From Cyprinodon diabolis (lineage: Eukaryota; Chordata; Actinopteri; Cyprinodontiformes; Cyprinodontidae): a DNA stretch of 64,000 nucleotides. The notes beneath the pieces are model-generated. The model made no database searches. It had not been told where the DNA came from and saw nothing but the letters and a program-made list of their open reading frames with translations. Below, piece by piece: positions 35,863 to 47,949 of this stretch. Positions within the stretch are counted from its first letter, which is position 1; each line of letters opens with the position of its first letter. The stretch is taken from contig CM060064.1 of the NCBI GenBank assembly GCA_030533445.1, positions 27,139,126 to 27,203,125 on the forward strand. Direction: 5' to 3'. The translations under genes and the position numbers were made by a program.

Positions 35863-38800
35863 TGAGCAGGCAACGCAGAGCTCTCTCGGTGAGTGCAGGA
35901 CGTGATGGGGCACGAGGAGACAGGGAGGTCAGGTCGGCCATTTCCATCTTTCCGAGGAAGACCGGGCACAAAGTCTGAGGTAATTCCTTTATTTTTGAAG
36001 GTCTGGCATGAATGAAACAGAGAATATATCATATAAATAAACAAAAGCTTTTACATTGATCAGAGTATAATTGTGTGCTTGTTTCCTCACAGCAGATGAA
36101 TCAGTAGCACAGTGGGAATCCTTTCCAGCTCCAACACAGTGATATTCTTGAAATAATCTGGCCTCTCCTTCTCCAAAGTCTTAAAAACCTTCCATGCTGC
36201 ACACTGTGCCTGAACAGAAAATAGGTGCACTGTCATTAGATATACCTGATGATGTATGCTTGTTTAAGATTATGAAGACCCATTGGGTAGCAATCATGTA
36301 CCTGGAATTTGGAAAGCCACTGTGGAGTCTCTGTTATGGACTGAGCCATATCCAGGACATAGCTGTCATTTACTTGATCAATCATGTTGCAGGTTATGCC
36401 CTGGAGGACAGAATTCAGCCTCCTATCACAGAGACAAAAAATAAAAATAAAAAACTGAGTGTAATGAGTGACATAGGAGAATATATGACCACATCTGCAA
36501 AGAATCCAACACAGATCAGAAGTCAGGCTTTGGATGGTGATTAGCATTAATGCATTTTAATATTAAAATCTTCCCCAAAAACAGAATTCTATTTCTAAAA
36601 CTAAAAACTACTTTATTTTGTTGCCATTACCTGTAGTGGAGCTGCTTTTGGTCATGCATCTTCTTTGCCAAATAGGCAGCCTAAGAGGAAGCAACCATTG
36701 CAAAGAATTTTTAACAAAAAAAATCCATTTCTTTTTATTTCATTAGAAGGTAATCTTTACAACTTTATAAAGATAAATACATTTTATAACAGAAATGGTA
36801 TAACAAGCTGGTGAAAGACGGAAAATCTGAAATTTATATAGCTTACATATAAATGCTATACATTTTTCATACAAAATGATCTATTTTTAAAAGGTGAATG
36901 ATGGATGGCTGGATGGATGGATGGCTGAGTGGATGGATGATGGATGGAACATACCAATTTTTCTGTTTTTATTCTCGTCTTCCTACTGAGGCTACTTTCA
37001 CACTGCAGGCCTTAATGCTCATTGGCTGATTGTTTTGCGTGGTCGTTCCCATTTCCAAATATATGCGACTTCTATGTGATCTCCTTTGTGAATTGCATTC
37101 ATACAGCTTAATTGTCCCGCATACACAGTAGAGGACGCAATGAAGTCACAAGCAGTCAGCATGTCCTGTATTTACGGAAGTAAACATGGATGGTAACGGT
37201 GGGGAATATCTTGTGATCTTAAATTTCTTTTCCAACCGGAGCCGGCAGATTAACAACAACTTTTTAAGAAGATCGAAAAGAAAGACTGCTCTCATTATGT
37301 TCCACAATGAATGTTGTTTTTCTTCCTGCTTCTGCTTCAGAGGATCAGGGCTGGATTAAGAGTGCAAGGGCCCCTAGTGGGCCCCTGGGTATGTGCCAAT
37401 AATGTCCATTGGATAATTCAGCAATAGCAGGATGCAGAATATTGATCTTTGTCGAGTATTAATGATATACAGGTTGGATGATGGATGGATCCATCCAGGT
37501 TGCATATTGACAAAAAAAATCTGATTTGGGTCACTTCAGGCCGCAGTGTGAACATGGTCCTAATACCTGATCTTGTCCACGTTTCAAAGGAAATCTGGTA
37601 ATATGCACATTACCTGTGGCAGACTCCAGGTTTTATTCTCCACTTCTTCTAAAGAGCTGATGTTTGCTTTCTTTAGAGCCTTCAGAGAAATACTGCGGAG
37701 TAAAGGGCCATCCAACTTCTGCACCAGCTGGGAGGGAGGGACATTCTCACTCAGCTGCAAGGAAAAATAAATATCAAGAAACTGTCAACAAGAACAACAA
37801 AATGCTTCAAATGACAGCTCTGAGTGTATATGTTGTATCTGTCCTGTTGTTCCTTATTACTCACCCCCTGCAGCATGGTCTTCAGCTGCCCCTTTCTCAG
37901 TTGTTTTGAGATGGTCTTCATGGTTTCTGTGTTGCTCAGGATATCTTGTGGCTTCACATTCTTTATAACGCAGCTTGGCAAACCAGCTGCAACTGACTGA
38001 AGCTCCATCAGCTTTTCACCTGAAAGCTTATCACACTGAGAAGAATAAAAGTCAGAAACACATTAGGGAGGCAACGAACAGAAAAGATCAGTTTTTATCT
38101 TTGAGGAATCACCTTCTTCTCTCCCAGCTGATTCTTGACCAGAACACGCAGTTGGCTCCTGGACCATTTCACACCAGTTCCCAAGTTTTTAAGAACACTT
38201 TTGAGATTTTCTGTTGTGAGTTTTGAAAGTTGTTTGGGTGACAGCAGAGTAACGCTGCTGCCAAGGTCACGCAGCTCTTGATATTTATTGGAACCAGTCA
38301 ACACACTGTTCACAAGACGCTTCTTCAGCTTTGGTTAGAGGACATGAACAACACAGAGAGATGAGGAAATGCAGGTCTGTCTCTTTGTATTTGAAAAATC
38401 AATGGAGACACAAGAGTTTAGGTAAGTTTGGTAAAATGAAAGATACCTCAAATATTGTGGGGTTAGGGTCACAGTCATCTAGCTGGGAGAGGAGCTTCTT
38501 GCTAGAGCTAGGAGTCAAGTTTGAAGCATCGTAATAGCAAGCCAGAGGGCCAAGCCTGGAAGGAGTAATTAAAAACAATCTTATCTAATCGGATTAGCTT
38601 TCTTTACTGTCAACTTATGAATCTTCACCTACTAAGGGGACTTTAAGACTGAAAACCACAGTGCTAAGCACTGCAGACGGCAAGTACTTACATCACTGAC
38701 ATTTTTTACATTTGTTACCAAGATTTACGTACTAAATTTGAAGTAATAGACAAAAGCAATCGTGGAGGATTTTGGGCTAAAGTAACAGGGTGGGAAAAAT

Positions 38801-41800
38801 GTTGTAAATTCCAACTTTTCACCCTTTTGTTTTAGGAAATAATTAAAGGTATAGTGGAGGATGATCATCAAAATAACTGGTCCTTCTAATAGTCAATCAT
38901 TCTGGTGATATGTTTATGTACGGCCATCCTATGTGTTCGTCCCCATATTCAGTTACCCACTCTGACATAGTGGAAAAATTGCAAATCTTCTTTTGGTGAG
39001 TAAGCTTGTATGAGCAATTCATACAGCAACATTTAAATGGAGCGTGCATGAGGACAAATTGGCGTGTGCATGCTCTTGCACGTGTTTAATAGGCGTTCCC
39101 TCTCAGGAGCGGGTACAGGGTTGTGCATGTGCATTTTTATTTAAAATGGAGAGGGCGATTTTTTTGAAAAATTTGCAAAAATTCTCCTCTATAACTTTAA
39201 TTAGGAATACTGTATCAAAAACAAAACAAAAACTAATGTAAGTAAGGGGAATACAAATAAATACACACTTATCGATTTGCTCTGAGACATTAGAGCACTC
39301 CTTAATTCTCTGAAGAAACTTCCTGCCAAGGCTGGGGTTCATTTTGGTCGTCATGTTGGACCTTAACTGGCCTGAGAGGAAGAATCCACACAGCTGGCCG
39401 GAGATAATAGATGAAACCATTAGAGAAAATACTGTATGAGCTCCAATTTGATAATACCAGTGTTAGAAGTGTTAAGGCATTGTTTGCAGGTCAATTTACA
39501 GTTTCTTTTGGAGAGGAATCTACATCGTCCGGCCTTAGATTGGAGATGTATGGCCCCATCATGGTCAGCGTCTCAGAGTCCAGCCACTCTAAAGTCGGTT
39601 TGCAGCTTTCCAACATTGCTATGAAAAAAAAAGAGGTTAACACGATACATGTTGATGCTTAATGCATAGGAAAAGTAACAGCAACAAACGTTTTGCACAT
39701 CAGGCGTGCTTATACTGCAACGTCTAACAAACAGCTATGTTTTAAGAGTCGGCACAGCGGGTTTTAAGTTACAGCTTTCCATATTTCGTCATCCTAAGTT
39801 GGGAAGACAAGACCTGGATGACCACAAACAAGGTTTAAGATTTGCATGTGTTCTGTAAGAACTGGCTGAGGAAAAATCTAATAAGATTCATTTCTTGGTG
39901 CCACACCCAGTGTCTTGCTTTTCAGCCTGTGATACTATCAAACATTCCATCGTTATCTTTTATCTAAGACTTTCCATGAAATATCTCACCATTTGCTCTA
40001 TACATTCTGATCATGTGTTTTTCTTCATCTCTCTGTCTCTGGTTGTTTTCTTACTTTGAGTATTTCAGGGGTATATTTATTCAGGATTTCTCTTTTATTT
40101 AAACATTGTTTAGAAGGAAATTAGTTCTTCCTTTTTTCACACTCTTCTTCTCTTTATTCCTTCTCTCTCCTATACGTTCACCTGAGTTATTTTAGAAAAG
40201 CAAGCAAGTTCCTTTGTGTAACTCACTGACCATTACAGGAAAAGATAACAGAAAGGGTAGGAGAATATGTAAATGCCAAGTTGTTGACTTAGAATCCCTT
40301 ACGTGATCTTGGCCCAGAAGATGGCCTCATTGTACAGCTTAAGTTGTTCTGCAGGACTTGTTCTTTGGCCCAGTTTAACACTTTATCCCGCTGCTCCTCA
40401 GTCATGACGGTGTAGACTTCTGTTAGCATGTTCATCCTGGAAGAAAATGGTGGCTTTAGTTTTCGGAAGAAGACCATAAAATTAAGTCCTATTATACTCA
40501 CATAGGTCCCATGTTGTCCTTGCCAACCCTGGCGGGGAGCATCATTCTTGCTGAGGGTATGTCTTCCAGCACAGGTTTGGCAGCCCACAGTAGTGTTTTA
40601 TAGTCACTGGAATTGAAGTAGTTTTCAGGCTGTGCTCTCAACATGGCCCAGGACATAGGGGCCACGAAAGCTTTCATATAGCAGCAGGATGGGTCCTGTG
40701 GGGGTAAAACCAAAAAGCAAGAACTTTCAACTGCTACAAATCAGTAATGAATAATAAACGTTGTTTTTTTTCTACTGTACTGACCAAAGAGTTCTTTATC
40801 ATCCTTATTACTGCTGGAAGGTTACTGCAATTCCACATCTTGGTTTTCACAAAAGAAAGAAAAAATCTTTAAGTATCAAAAGTAAATAAAATTATTTTCA
40901 GTTATTTGAATGAATCACATATATGTTATACAGTTGAATCACACACCTACATTAATTGTATAAAGATATTTAATGTAAATTTACTGTACTCTGGAAATCA
41001 GATTAAATATTAGACATTTTAGGTCTAGGGTTTCTTTTTTTAATTGTTTAGTTTGTTGAATTAGTTCTTTTAAATATGTACTTGAAAATTGTAGAGAACC
41101 CTAGCTGTGGTTTTGTAACACTGTGATAGGCTAATTTTAGATAGATTGAGGTTCAGCCAGAAGGAGAAAGGGGGGTAAGAGCTAACAATCCTAAAACCAC
41201 CTTTCAATCAGAAAGTGTTGGACGTCACAATATATATCATAGTGAAAAACTTAGTCTGATGTGTCAATATTCAATCAATATCTCAAGACCTGAGCAAGAA
41301 AGGTAAAGCTCAGATGCAGATCAGACTTCCATTATGGCTAATTACCCTAATCATAACCCAGATTAGAAAGAATATCTTAATTATAACAAACCCAAGTTTT
41401 CAGGTTGCCATCAAGCAGGCTTGATCTAAGTCCCATGAAATTTTGTAAGAGCTGAAAAGGTGTTTGAAAGCAAGGCAGCCTACAAACCAGAACCAATGAC
41501 ACTGGATCTATCAGGAACAATGAGCAAAAGCATCCAAGTCAGAGTGACCTAAATAGGTTTTAATCTGATTTAATTTCAGACACACTGCGATTAAGTTTCA
41601 ATCATGTATATGTTTACTATCCCCCCCACCCCTTATTTTATTGTTATCATAAAAGATATAGTTTGTAGATGTATTTTTGTAATGGATGTATTCACACCCA
41701 GGTCTCTGGAGCATCCATGGGGAGTGCATTCGGGGAGTTTTTGTTTGTGATCCCAGTCACCAAATCCTGGACTTGAAGAAATGTAGACAGGAGGTTGTTG

Positions 41801-43059
41801 GACTGGTCAACAGCTCGGCCTCCTTCTAATGGGTTACTAAAAAGACAGCAAGAATGAAAATGAAGAGAAAAAGCAGGTGAGCATATCACTTTTATTCAAT
41901 ATTATTTATAATATCTCTTTTTTCTCTCTAAATACTGTAAATATACATTGATACGTGTTTTTACATTATTTCAAGTAATGGTTTTAAAGTGTATAATAAT
42001 TTCAGGGATTTTAAGCTGATCAAAAGATCACCTGCCGTGCTTTATGTGCTTTTTAATCTGCTACCAGCCATTTCTAATGGAAACCTAACAAATCAAAAAC
42101 CACAGACTGTACCATACAATTACCTGTTATTGAAGATGGTTTTCAACAGAGTCATCTTAGGCAAAGGGTATCCTGTAATGGGAAACTTCCACATTTATGT
42201 GTTGCACAATGAAAAACAAAAACAAACATCTGCTGTGCAAATATTGAGATTGTTATTATACACCATGACACAGTCCATGTGCCTTCATATTAATGCGTCA
42301 TTTGGATTCATGGTAAGTTTATGGTGAAGTTTAAATTCCAACAGCACTGAAAAAAATTAGCTATTAAAAAATAGAATCAGTGTTTCCTTACCCTGATTGT
42401 AGCATTTCATCATCTAATGAGAGAAAAAAATAACTTTTTTATATATATTTAATATATATATTTATATTGTGTTTAGTAAGATTTCAGCTTATCACGCACA
42501 AAAAAACTGACACCAAAAATTTCACATGATGTGCTTTAAATACTGTATAGACTAGAAACTATGTGAAGAAATTATTGTATTTTAACTAATAAAAAAATAG
42601 ACAAATCACTTTAAAGTTGGCATAAGCAAAAAAAAAAAAAGACTCAGGTTCAAGTTTTAAGAATTTATAATCCAAAATAGCTATAATCCCTATTTAAAAA
42701 AAAAAAAAATCAACAATGAGTAAGTAACCTTACTCATCGTAAGGTTATTTGTAACCTTAACTTAATCTTCTCCACTAAAACCCTTTTTATTGAGGACATT
42801 TCTTACCATTTTTTTAGCAATGAAGGGATTATTATCTCCAGACGTCGCATCTGCAGGCCCAGCTGTAAACACAGTAGCTACAAACCAATATAAATACAAC
42901 GGTGAATGCAAACTGTTAAAAAGTGCTATTTAAAGTGTGTTTAAAACATTTACTAAAACAGTAAAAAGTAGGCTGTTTGTGTGTGACGATTCATTACTAA
43001 CCAAAGACTGTGCAGGCCATAATGAGGACAAAAAAGCACATTCTTCCATTTGGAGACAT
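29853..43059 (-). CDS. Mesothelin-family secreted, GPI-anchored protein
   Basis: The protein belongs to the mesothelin/stereocilin/otoancorin superfamily: superhelical ARM-like surface proteins. Twenty-eight coding exons join in phase to 1140 residues. From 5' to 3' the first is 43002-43059, the second 42807-42877, then 42392-42413 (22 nt), 42124-42172, 41698-41836, 40785-40838, 40502-40695, 40303-40436, 39500-39618 and 39269-39393. The rest run on to 31913-32072 and 29853-29935. The start encodes a signal peptide, MCFFVLIMACTVFG. Family signatures include YKTLLWAAKPVLEDIPSARM, LEWLDSETLTMMGPYISNLR, IDKLGPLACYYDAS and SDQLDVLYRKA. A basic RKRR (about residue 814) resembles the furin site that separates the N-terminal fragment from mature mesothelin. 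The C-terminus, ISTFMKPILVLLFGFLLL, is a GPI-attachment signal preceded by small residues (SGAPG). Introns host two MITE-like elements. I do not assign a fish paralog name. Oddities are two unusual donors (see findings). Confidence 0.9.
30619..31743. mobile_element. Non-autonomous DNA transposon (MITE-like) flanked by TTAA
   Basis: A 1.1-kb GC-rich island inside the last intron of the mesothelin-like gene. The ends are inverted repeats: AGGCACACTATGCAAC at 30623 and the reverse complement of AGGTACACTATGCAAC ending at 31739. Both are bordered by TTAA (30619-30622 and 31740-31743). TTAA duplication is the signature of piggyBac-type insertion. The interior has CG-rich motifs (GCAGCAAAAGCAGC, ACGCGGCGCGTCGAGCAGC) and no transposase. 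The superfamily is an inference from the target site only. Confidence 0.7.
35805..35859. repeat. (TA)n microsatellite at a splice donor
   Basis: A pure TA tract of about 55 bp. Its right end (plus strand) is followed at once by ATTGAGCAGG, the 3' end of a coding exon of the minus-strand mesothelin-like gene. The donor is therefore GTATATATAT. Confidence 0.97.
36897..36949. repeat. (GGAT)n-type simple repeat
   Basis: Imperfect GGATGGATGG/TGGCTGGATGG repeat in an intron of the mesothelin-like gene, just left of a MITE-like element. A smaller GGATGATGGATGGATCC piece lies near 37476. Confidence 0.85.
36989..37560. mobile_element. MITE-like element, second family
   Basis: The ends are imperfect inverted repeats around TTTCACACTGCAGGCCT (left) and the reverse complement of GTTCACACTGCGGCCTGAAG (right). 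Internal phrases such as GATTGTTTTGCGTGGTCG, TATGTGATCTC and GATCTGATTTGGGTCAC are typical of a common fish non-autonomous DNA transposon whose ends read TTCACACTGC. No ORF is present. It lies between two exons of the mesothelin-like gene (36631-36680 and 37614-37754), with its right end only 53 bp from the latter. Superfamily and target duplication were not resolved. Confidence 0.6.
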
Positions 43060-45525
43060 CTGCGGAAATTTTGCCTGTCGGTTAGAAATGATAACAATGT
43101 AAGAACTTCAACATTCCCATATATGACCAAAAACTCTGGTTAAATAATCCTTTAGTTACATTTCCACTTTGATTATATTTTTCCATGACATAAAGTAGGA
43201 CTCTCTACTTTTATAGGTATCTGGTTGTTATGGAACCTGTCCCCAAGTGAGTCGCCTGCAGTTCAGTGACAAACTTCCTCCTCTGAGGTTTTCTAATCAT
43301 ACCTCCCTGGTAACCCTTCATGTTACTCATCCTGAGGGAAACTTGAGGACAATCGAGGACAACATGGAGGGAAAAAACAGATTTGCTAACTCACCGTTTA
43401 ATTATGTCAGCCTACTTTATCTTTCCTAATCTCAGCCTCGCAAAGCGTTTGAGTTCTTGTATTTGAGCATTGATGAGGCCAGGTGCGCTAACCAAGACAT
43501 TTGCATCTTAGCCTTTGCTTTCTTTCCTGTGATTTGAATTCCTATTCAAATATATCTAATGACCTCAGGAAACTGTACTGAAGCACAGCCAACACACTAA
43601 CTACCCATTTACCAGAGAGTCAAAGTTGTGAGTTTGTTTGACTGAAAGCAAAAACAAGTTGCTGTAAAATTGTTAATCATGACCATATATGTTTAGATCC
43701 ACAGATAACAGGTTTAAGTCTTGCAATGGAAATTATCAAACACTGAAAACAAGCAAAAACTAATAGAAAACTTATTTTTTACTTTTAGAATTAAGCATCT
43801 GACTAAGAAGCATGAAGCATTTGAAAAAAAAAGAATACAAACAGGGTGTAGAAAAATAAGTAAATAACTTTCTAAATAAGCTGATTTCTTTACAAATGTG
43901 TTATTACTAGAAGTTAATGCCATCTCACTATTTGTAGTAGTAAGTTCTTCTGTGTTAATAAATGAATATTAAGGGACATATGTAATTAAAAGAATTACAA
44001 TCAGAAACAAGCAAAATTAAATAATGTTTGTATAAATTAGAAATTATTATCAGATTGGTGAGTCCTTACCTGTAGGCTAATAAAAAAATATAAAATAAAA
44101 AGCAGGAGGCAAACAAAAAAAGGAAAAACACAATGAAGCTAAGTGATATTAGTTAAGTTAGTTATTACTCACTGATTTTCCACCTCTTTCTGTGTAGATC
44201 CTTTGTATAGAGTGAGAATGCGTGCTCCTGTCCTGCCGAATTCCCTCGTCTGATGTGAGCAAGATGAGTTTCTACCAATCCCTGGCTTATTCAAGCAGGT
44301 GTGCCACTGTGTCATTTCTGTTTGGGGGTGGGAGGGGGGGGTGGTTGGGTTGTTCTGGAGAAGTAAAGAAAGCAGTTGATGCTTTTAAGACAGCTGGCAT
44401 AATAAACACTGAATTCTCAGTATAATTGCCTCCATTACAGCATCTTTAAATGTCAATGAATTAAAACTGATAAATAACCACAGGGACAACGTGGACCAGA
44501 AAGTTGTTCCCCACCTGAAATCTACCACTGCAATATAAGCAAGAGGAACAAAATACCGACTAAAAGCTCTATTTAGAACTTCACGAAATGACGCAGGTAA
44601 ACATGATGATGAAACATGAGAATGTCAGGACGCCACAGCTTATAACAGTAAACCCTTCCTAATTCCTAACGCAAATAATATATACCAGTGATTTTGCCTG
44701 TTTGCTTGTAACAGAACGTATGGAGAAGTCTAAGAATAGAAACATGGAAGCTTGCTGAGGAAGTTATACTTTTAGGGAAAGTTAATAGTTCATTTGAACC
44801 AATGTTGATATAAGCCCAAAAAACAGTTCAAATTTAAAGTGTTGAAAAATCAAACTAGATTATGGCTAACATAAGACACTATAATGATTTTATAAAATTA
44901 AATCAAATCCCATAGGAGTAACTAATCTTTCTACAGTAATGCATTAGTTGGAGCCTTTGAAGCATTGATAGGAATTTGGAAACAAATGAATATGAAACAA
45001 AGCCACTGTTTTATATACAGAACCCATGCATACACTGATGTGTCTCTCCAGAAGTATCAAGGTAGATGATATTGGAGCTTTCAATCCTCATCATTGTTTC
45101 CTGTCATTCTGGAGCCAGAAGGATCATTTAGGGAAGAAAAGTGATCTGAAAAATGATATCGACAGTTGTCAGCGTTTAAATTGATCTTGACTAAATCCCC
45201 ACCAACTCTAATCTTGCTCTTTAGTGGCCATTATTTTATTACAGACATACATCATGCTCATTTCTAAACAATGACAGAATAAATTCAATTTTTATATAGC
45301 TCTAATCGGCCTCAATCTTTGTAAACAAACAAACAAACAAAAAAAACATATAAATAATTTTTTAATAATGACATGGCATGACAATGAATTATTCTTAAAA
45401 CTAATGACATATTTTTAAGAATAATTCTTAAAACTATGTCCGCTAAGATCCAACTCAGGTGAAGAAATAGAATGTGAAGAAGGATGAATGGAGCAATAAT
45501 GAATGCCTTCATGTTTACAGTTTAC
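43060..45525. other. Region between mesothelin-like gene and riiad1 exon 3
   Basis: No conserved protein segment was recognised. A candidate 5' UTR exon of the mesothelin-like gene lies around 44174-44235 on the minus strand, ending at AAAATCA/GTGAGTAA. A (G)n-rich spot occurs near 44325-44345. The missing last exon of riiad1 should be here but was not found by motif search. Confidence 0.3.
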
Positions 45526-47567
45526 CTGCAGCAAATTCCTCAATGTCTGACGGCCTTTTAACCAGCAATTGTCTGTTAGATGAAAAACTGAGGTAAGAAC
45601 ATGTTTTCAATAAAAAGAACAACAGCTTCACAGTTCATTTGGAATCATACTGACAGCATTTCAAAAGTTTCAGTTTATTTTGACCTCAGCAACATAAAGT
45701 TACTGTAAATGTTCTTACATAGTACAACTGCTGAGGGAAATACTCTGTATAATATACTGTGTATAATATTTCAATTTATGAAATGTATTTTGTGATATTT
45801 AGTGTGTAACTACTTGCCATTTTGACAGCATAATGAATTTTGGCCAGATGATAGCGGTAATATCATTTCTCTCTGGATTTATCAAAGAGGAAGGTTTGAA
45901 CCAATTTGTCTTTAAACCTTGGCTCAATCTGAACAACTCAGATTAGAGCTTCTATTTTTTGTGTCGATCCTAAAGATTATATTTCCTTGCATATTTTTTT
46001 GCCATTGTTTTCTTTTTTAGATGTATAAATACAAGGACTTTCAAGGATGGATTATTTTTGTGGCTACTTTCAAAAGCTTCTGAGGTATTGAACTTATTTC
46101 TTATCACCTTCAAAAAACTTGAAGGTTTTCCCCCTGTTATAATGCTAATTTTAGTGAATCAATTGTGTTTTGCTCGAAAAATCCTGTCCTATTTTTTATT
46201 TTTTCTGTAGTCTGCCCTGGGTTAATGGCTAAGTTAATACATTTCAGTCAGCCACTATTAGCTTGTTCTTGTCCATAGCAGTCAGGTACAGCTGTGCTCT
46301 CGGCTTCTGCATTTGAGATGTGTCTTTGTTTTAGGCAGCTGTTATCTTTTGTATAATAACATAAATATTTCATCCAAATTTTAAGATTGATGTAATTTCA
46401 TTACTTAACACATTCTAAACAAATAACGATCAGGGTTGCCTTTATGGAGTTCAAAAAATACATTTTGTGCATTTAAAATAATATACTCATTAGTATTACT
46501 TTTTAGTGAGTATACTTCATGAATTCTGAATACATAAACATAAGAATTGTGTATTTTTATATAGATAGGCTATATTAAACTAATGAAAATGCATCATGTA
46601 AGGTTTATTTAATAGGTTTGAGTTTAAATTATCTTTAAAAAAGTCTATAAGGAATTTGTTATGTAATAAGTGTCTTCAGTGTTTGGAGCAAGATGCTGCA
46701 TATCTTCTATAGAGTGTGATCTCTTTTTCCATCATCTGCTGGAGTAACTGCATTGGAGCAAATGGCTTTAAAAAGCCTCAACAAGCTAATAAGAAGCTAA
46801 GATCTCTTCTAGAACCTCTGGAGGTTATTTCACTAAGATTATTTTCATCAATGAAAAATATTATGGACAATAATGAGCTTCTTCAACTGATTGTTAAGCA
46901 ACAACAGAGAGACTTTAGCCTTCAACAACCGGTTAAAAAATTATAATCTACTGCAATATTAATTTCCTTTTGGGACGTAAACCTTAAAATTTGGGTGAAA
47001 TATTTCTGCGAGTCAAGAGTTACAAAAGTACTTTGTATTTGAGATGGTATTTTGGACAAGAAAATTAAGTTAGAACATTATGTCAATAAAGTATCTTAAC
47101 ACTTTTTGAATTCAAGTGTAACACTGTACTTTTTTCCAATAACTAGTACAACACTAATTGTAACAATATAAACCTGCCTTTATTTATTTATTTTTTAGTT
47201 TGTCCTATCTAATCAGCTCTGCGTTGTGAACTTTGGTGATTTTATTAATTGTTTTTCAGCAGTTAACTAACTGGAACCGATAAGGACGTTACCACCAACC
47301 TCAGAAACTCGCCAATAATTTCATCCACCTCTGGATGCGCTCTCAGATACCTCTCGTTGTCAAGTCTTGTCTGCATCTGAACCAAAAAAGGAAAAAGTAG
47401 AATAATCCAACCATTCAGCACCATTTTAGCTAGCTCTCGCACGGTTCGCTTTTTTTTTTTTTTTTTTTTTTTGTTATTACCTTAAACTCTTTCAGTTTTT
47501 CTTCTTGCTCGGGACTTAAAGGACAAACATTGCGTGTCGTCGGAGCACCTTTCCCATCTTCTGCCAT
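45526..47567 (-). CDS. riiad1: RIIa domain-containing protein 1 (last exon not found)
   Basis: A small protein with an RIIa (PKA regulatory-subunit dimerisation/docking-like) fold. Three exons join in phase: 47481-47567, 47300-47376 and 45526-45572. They encode MAEDGKGAPTTRNVCPLSPE, then KLKEFKMQTRLDNERYLRAH, PEVDEIIGEFLRQLLVKRP and SDIEEFAAG. This matches human RIIAD1 in order: LRKFKIQTRIANEKYLRTHK, then FFREIFLKRPDNILEFAADY. The fourth exon (expected to start DYFTDP-like) was not located downstream on the minus strand. The ATG region at 47565 is followed upstream by a GC-richer segment to about 47700, probably the promoter. RIIAD1 is on human 1q21.3, in agreement with the neighbours. Confidence 0.85.
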
Positions 47568-47949
47568 TACTTCTTAACAGTCTTCCTCCGTTTCTCCACC
47601 AAAATGAAAAGCCAAACGGCCATCAACGTTCGCTCACCTGTTGCGGGACCGCTGTTGCCATGGCAGCGCGTTGAACGTTTTGCCCACGAGGGGGCAAAGT
47701 TGAGTCAGGAAAAAAATTAAAGGTCTGCTGAATAAAACTATGATTTAATGTACATTTAAAGTCCACAGCTGTGGAAACTCTTTTAATCTTAAAACTGTCA
47801 TAAAAAAATCTAAAAGATTAGAAATAGCTAATTTATAACTGTCCAAAAGATGACAGAGCACAACCAAATAAATTTGATCTATAATTAAACAGACAGTTTA
47901 TAAGAGAAATACTCTACACCTACCTTCCTGTCAACACACAACAACTAAT

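Noticed and set aside
35694..36044. Reading frames with IYIYIY tracts
   Set aside because: Created by the (TA)n tract; only the minus-strand exon 35861-36002 is supported by phase and family similarity.
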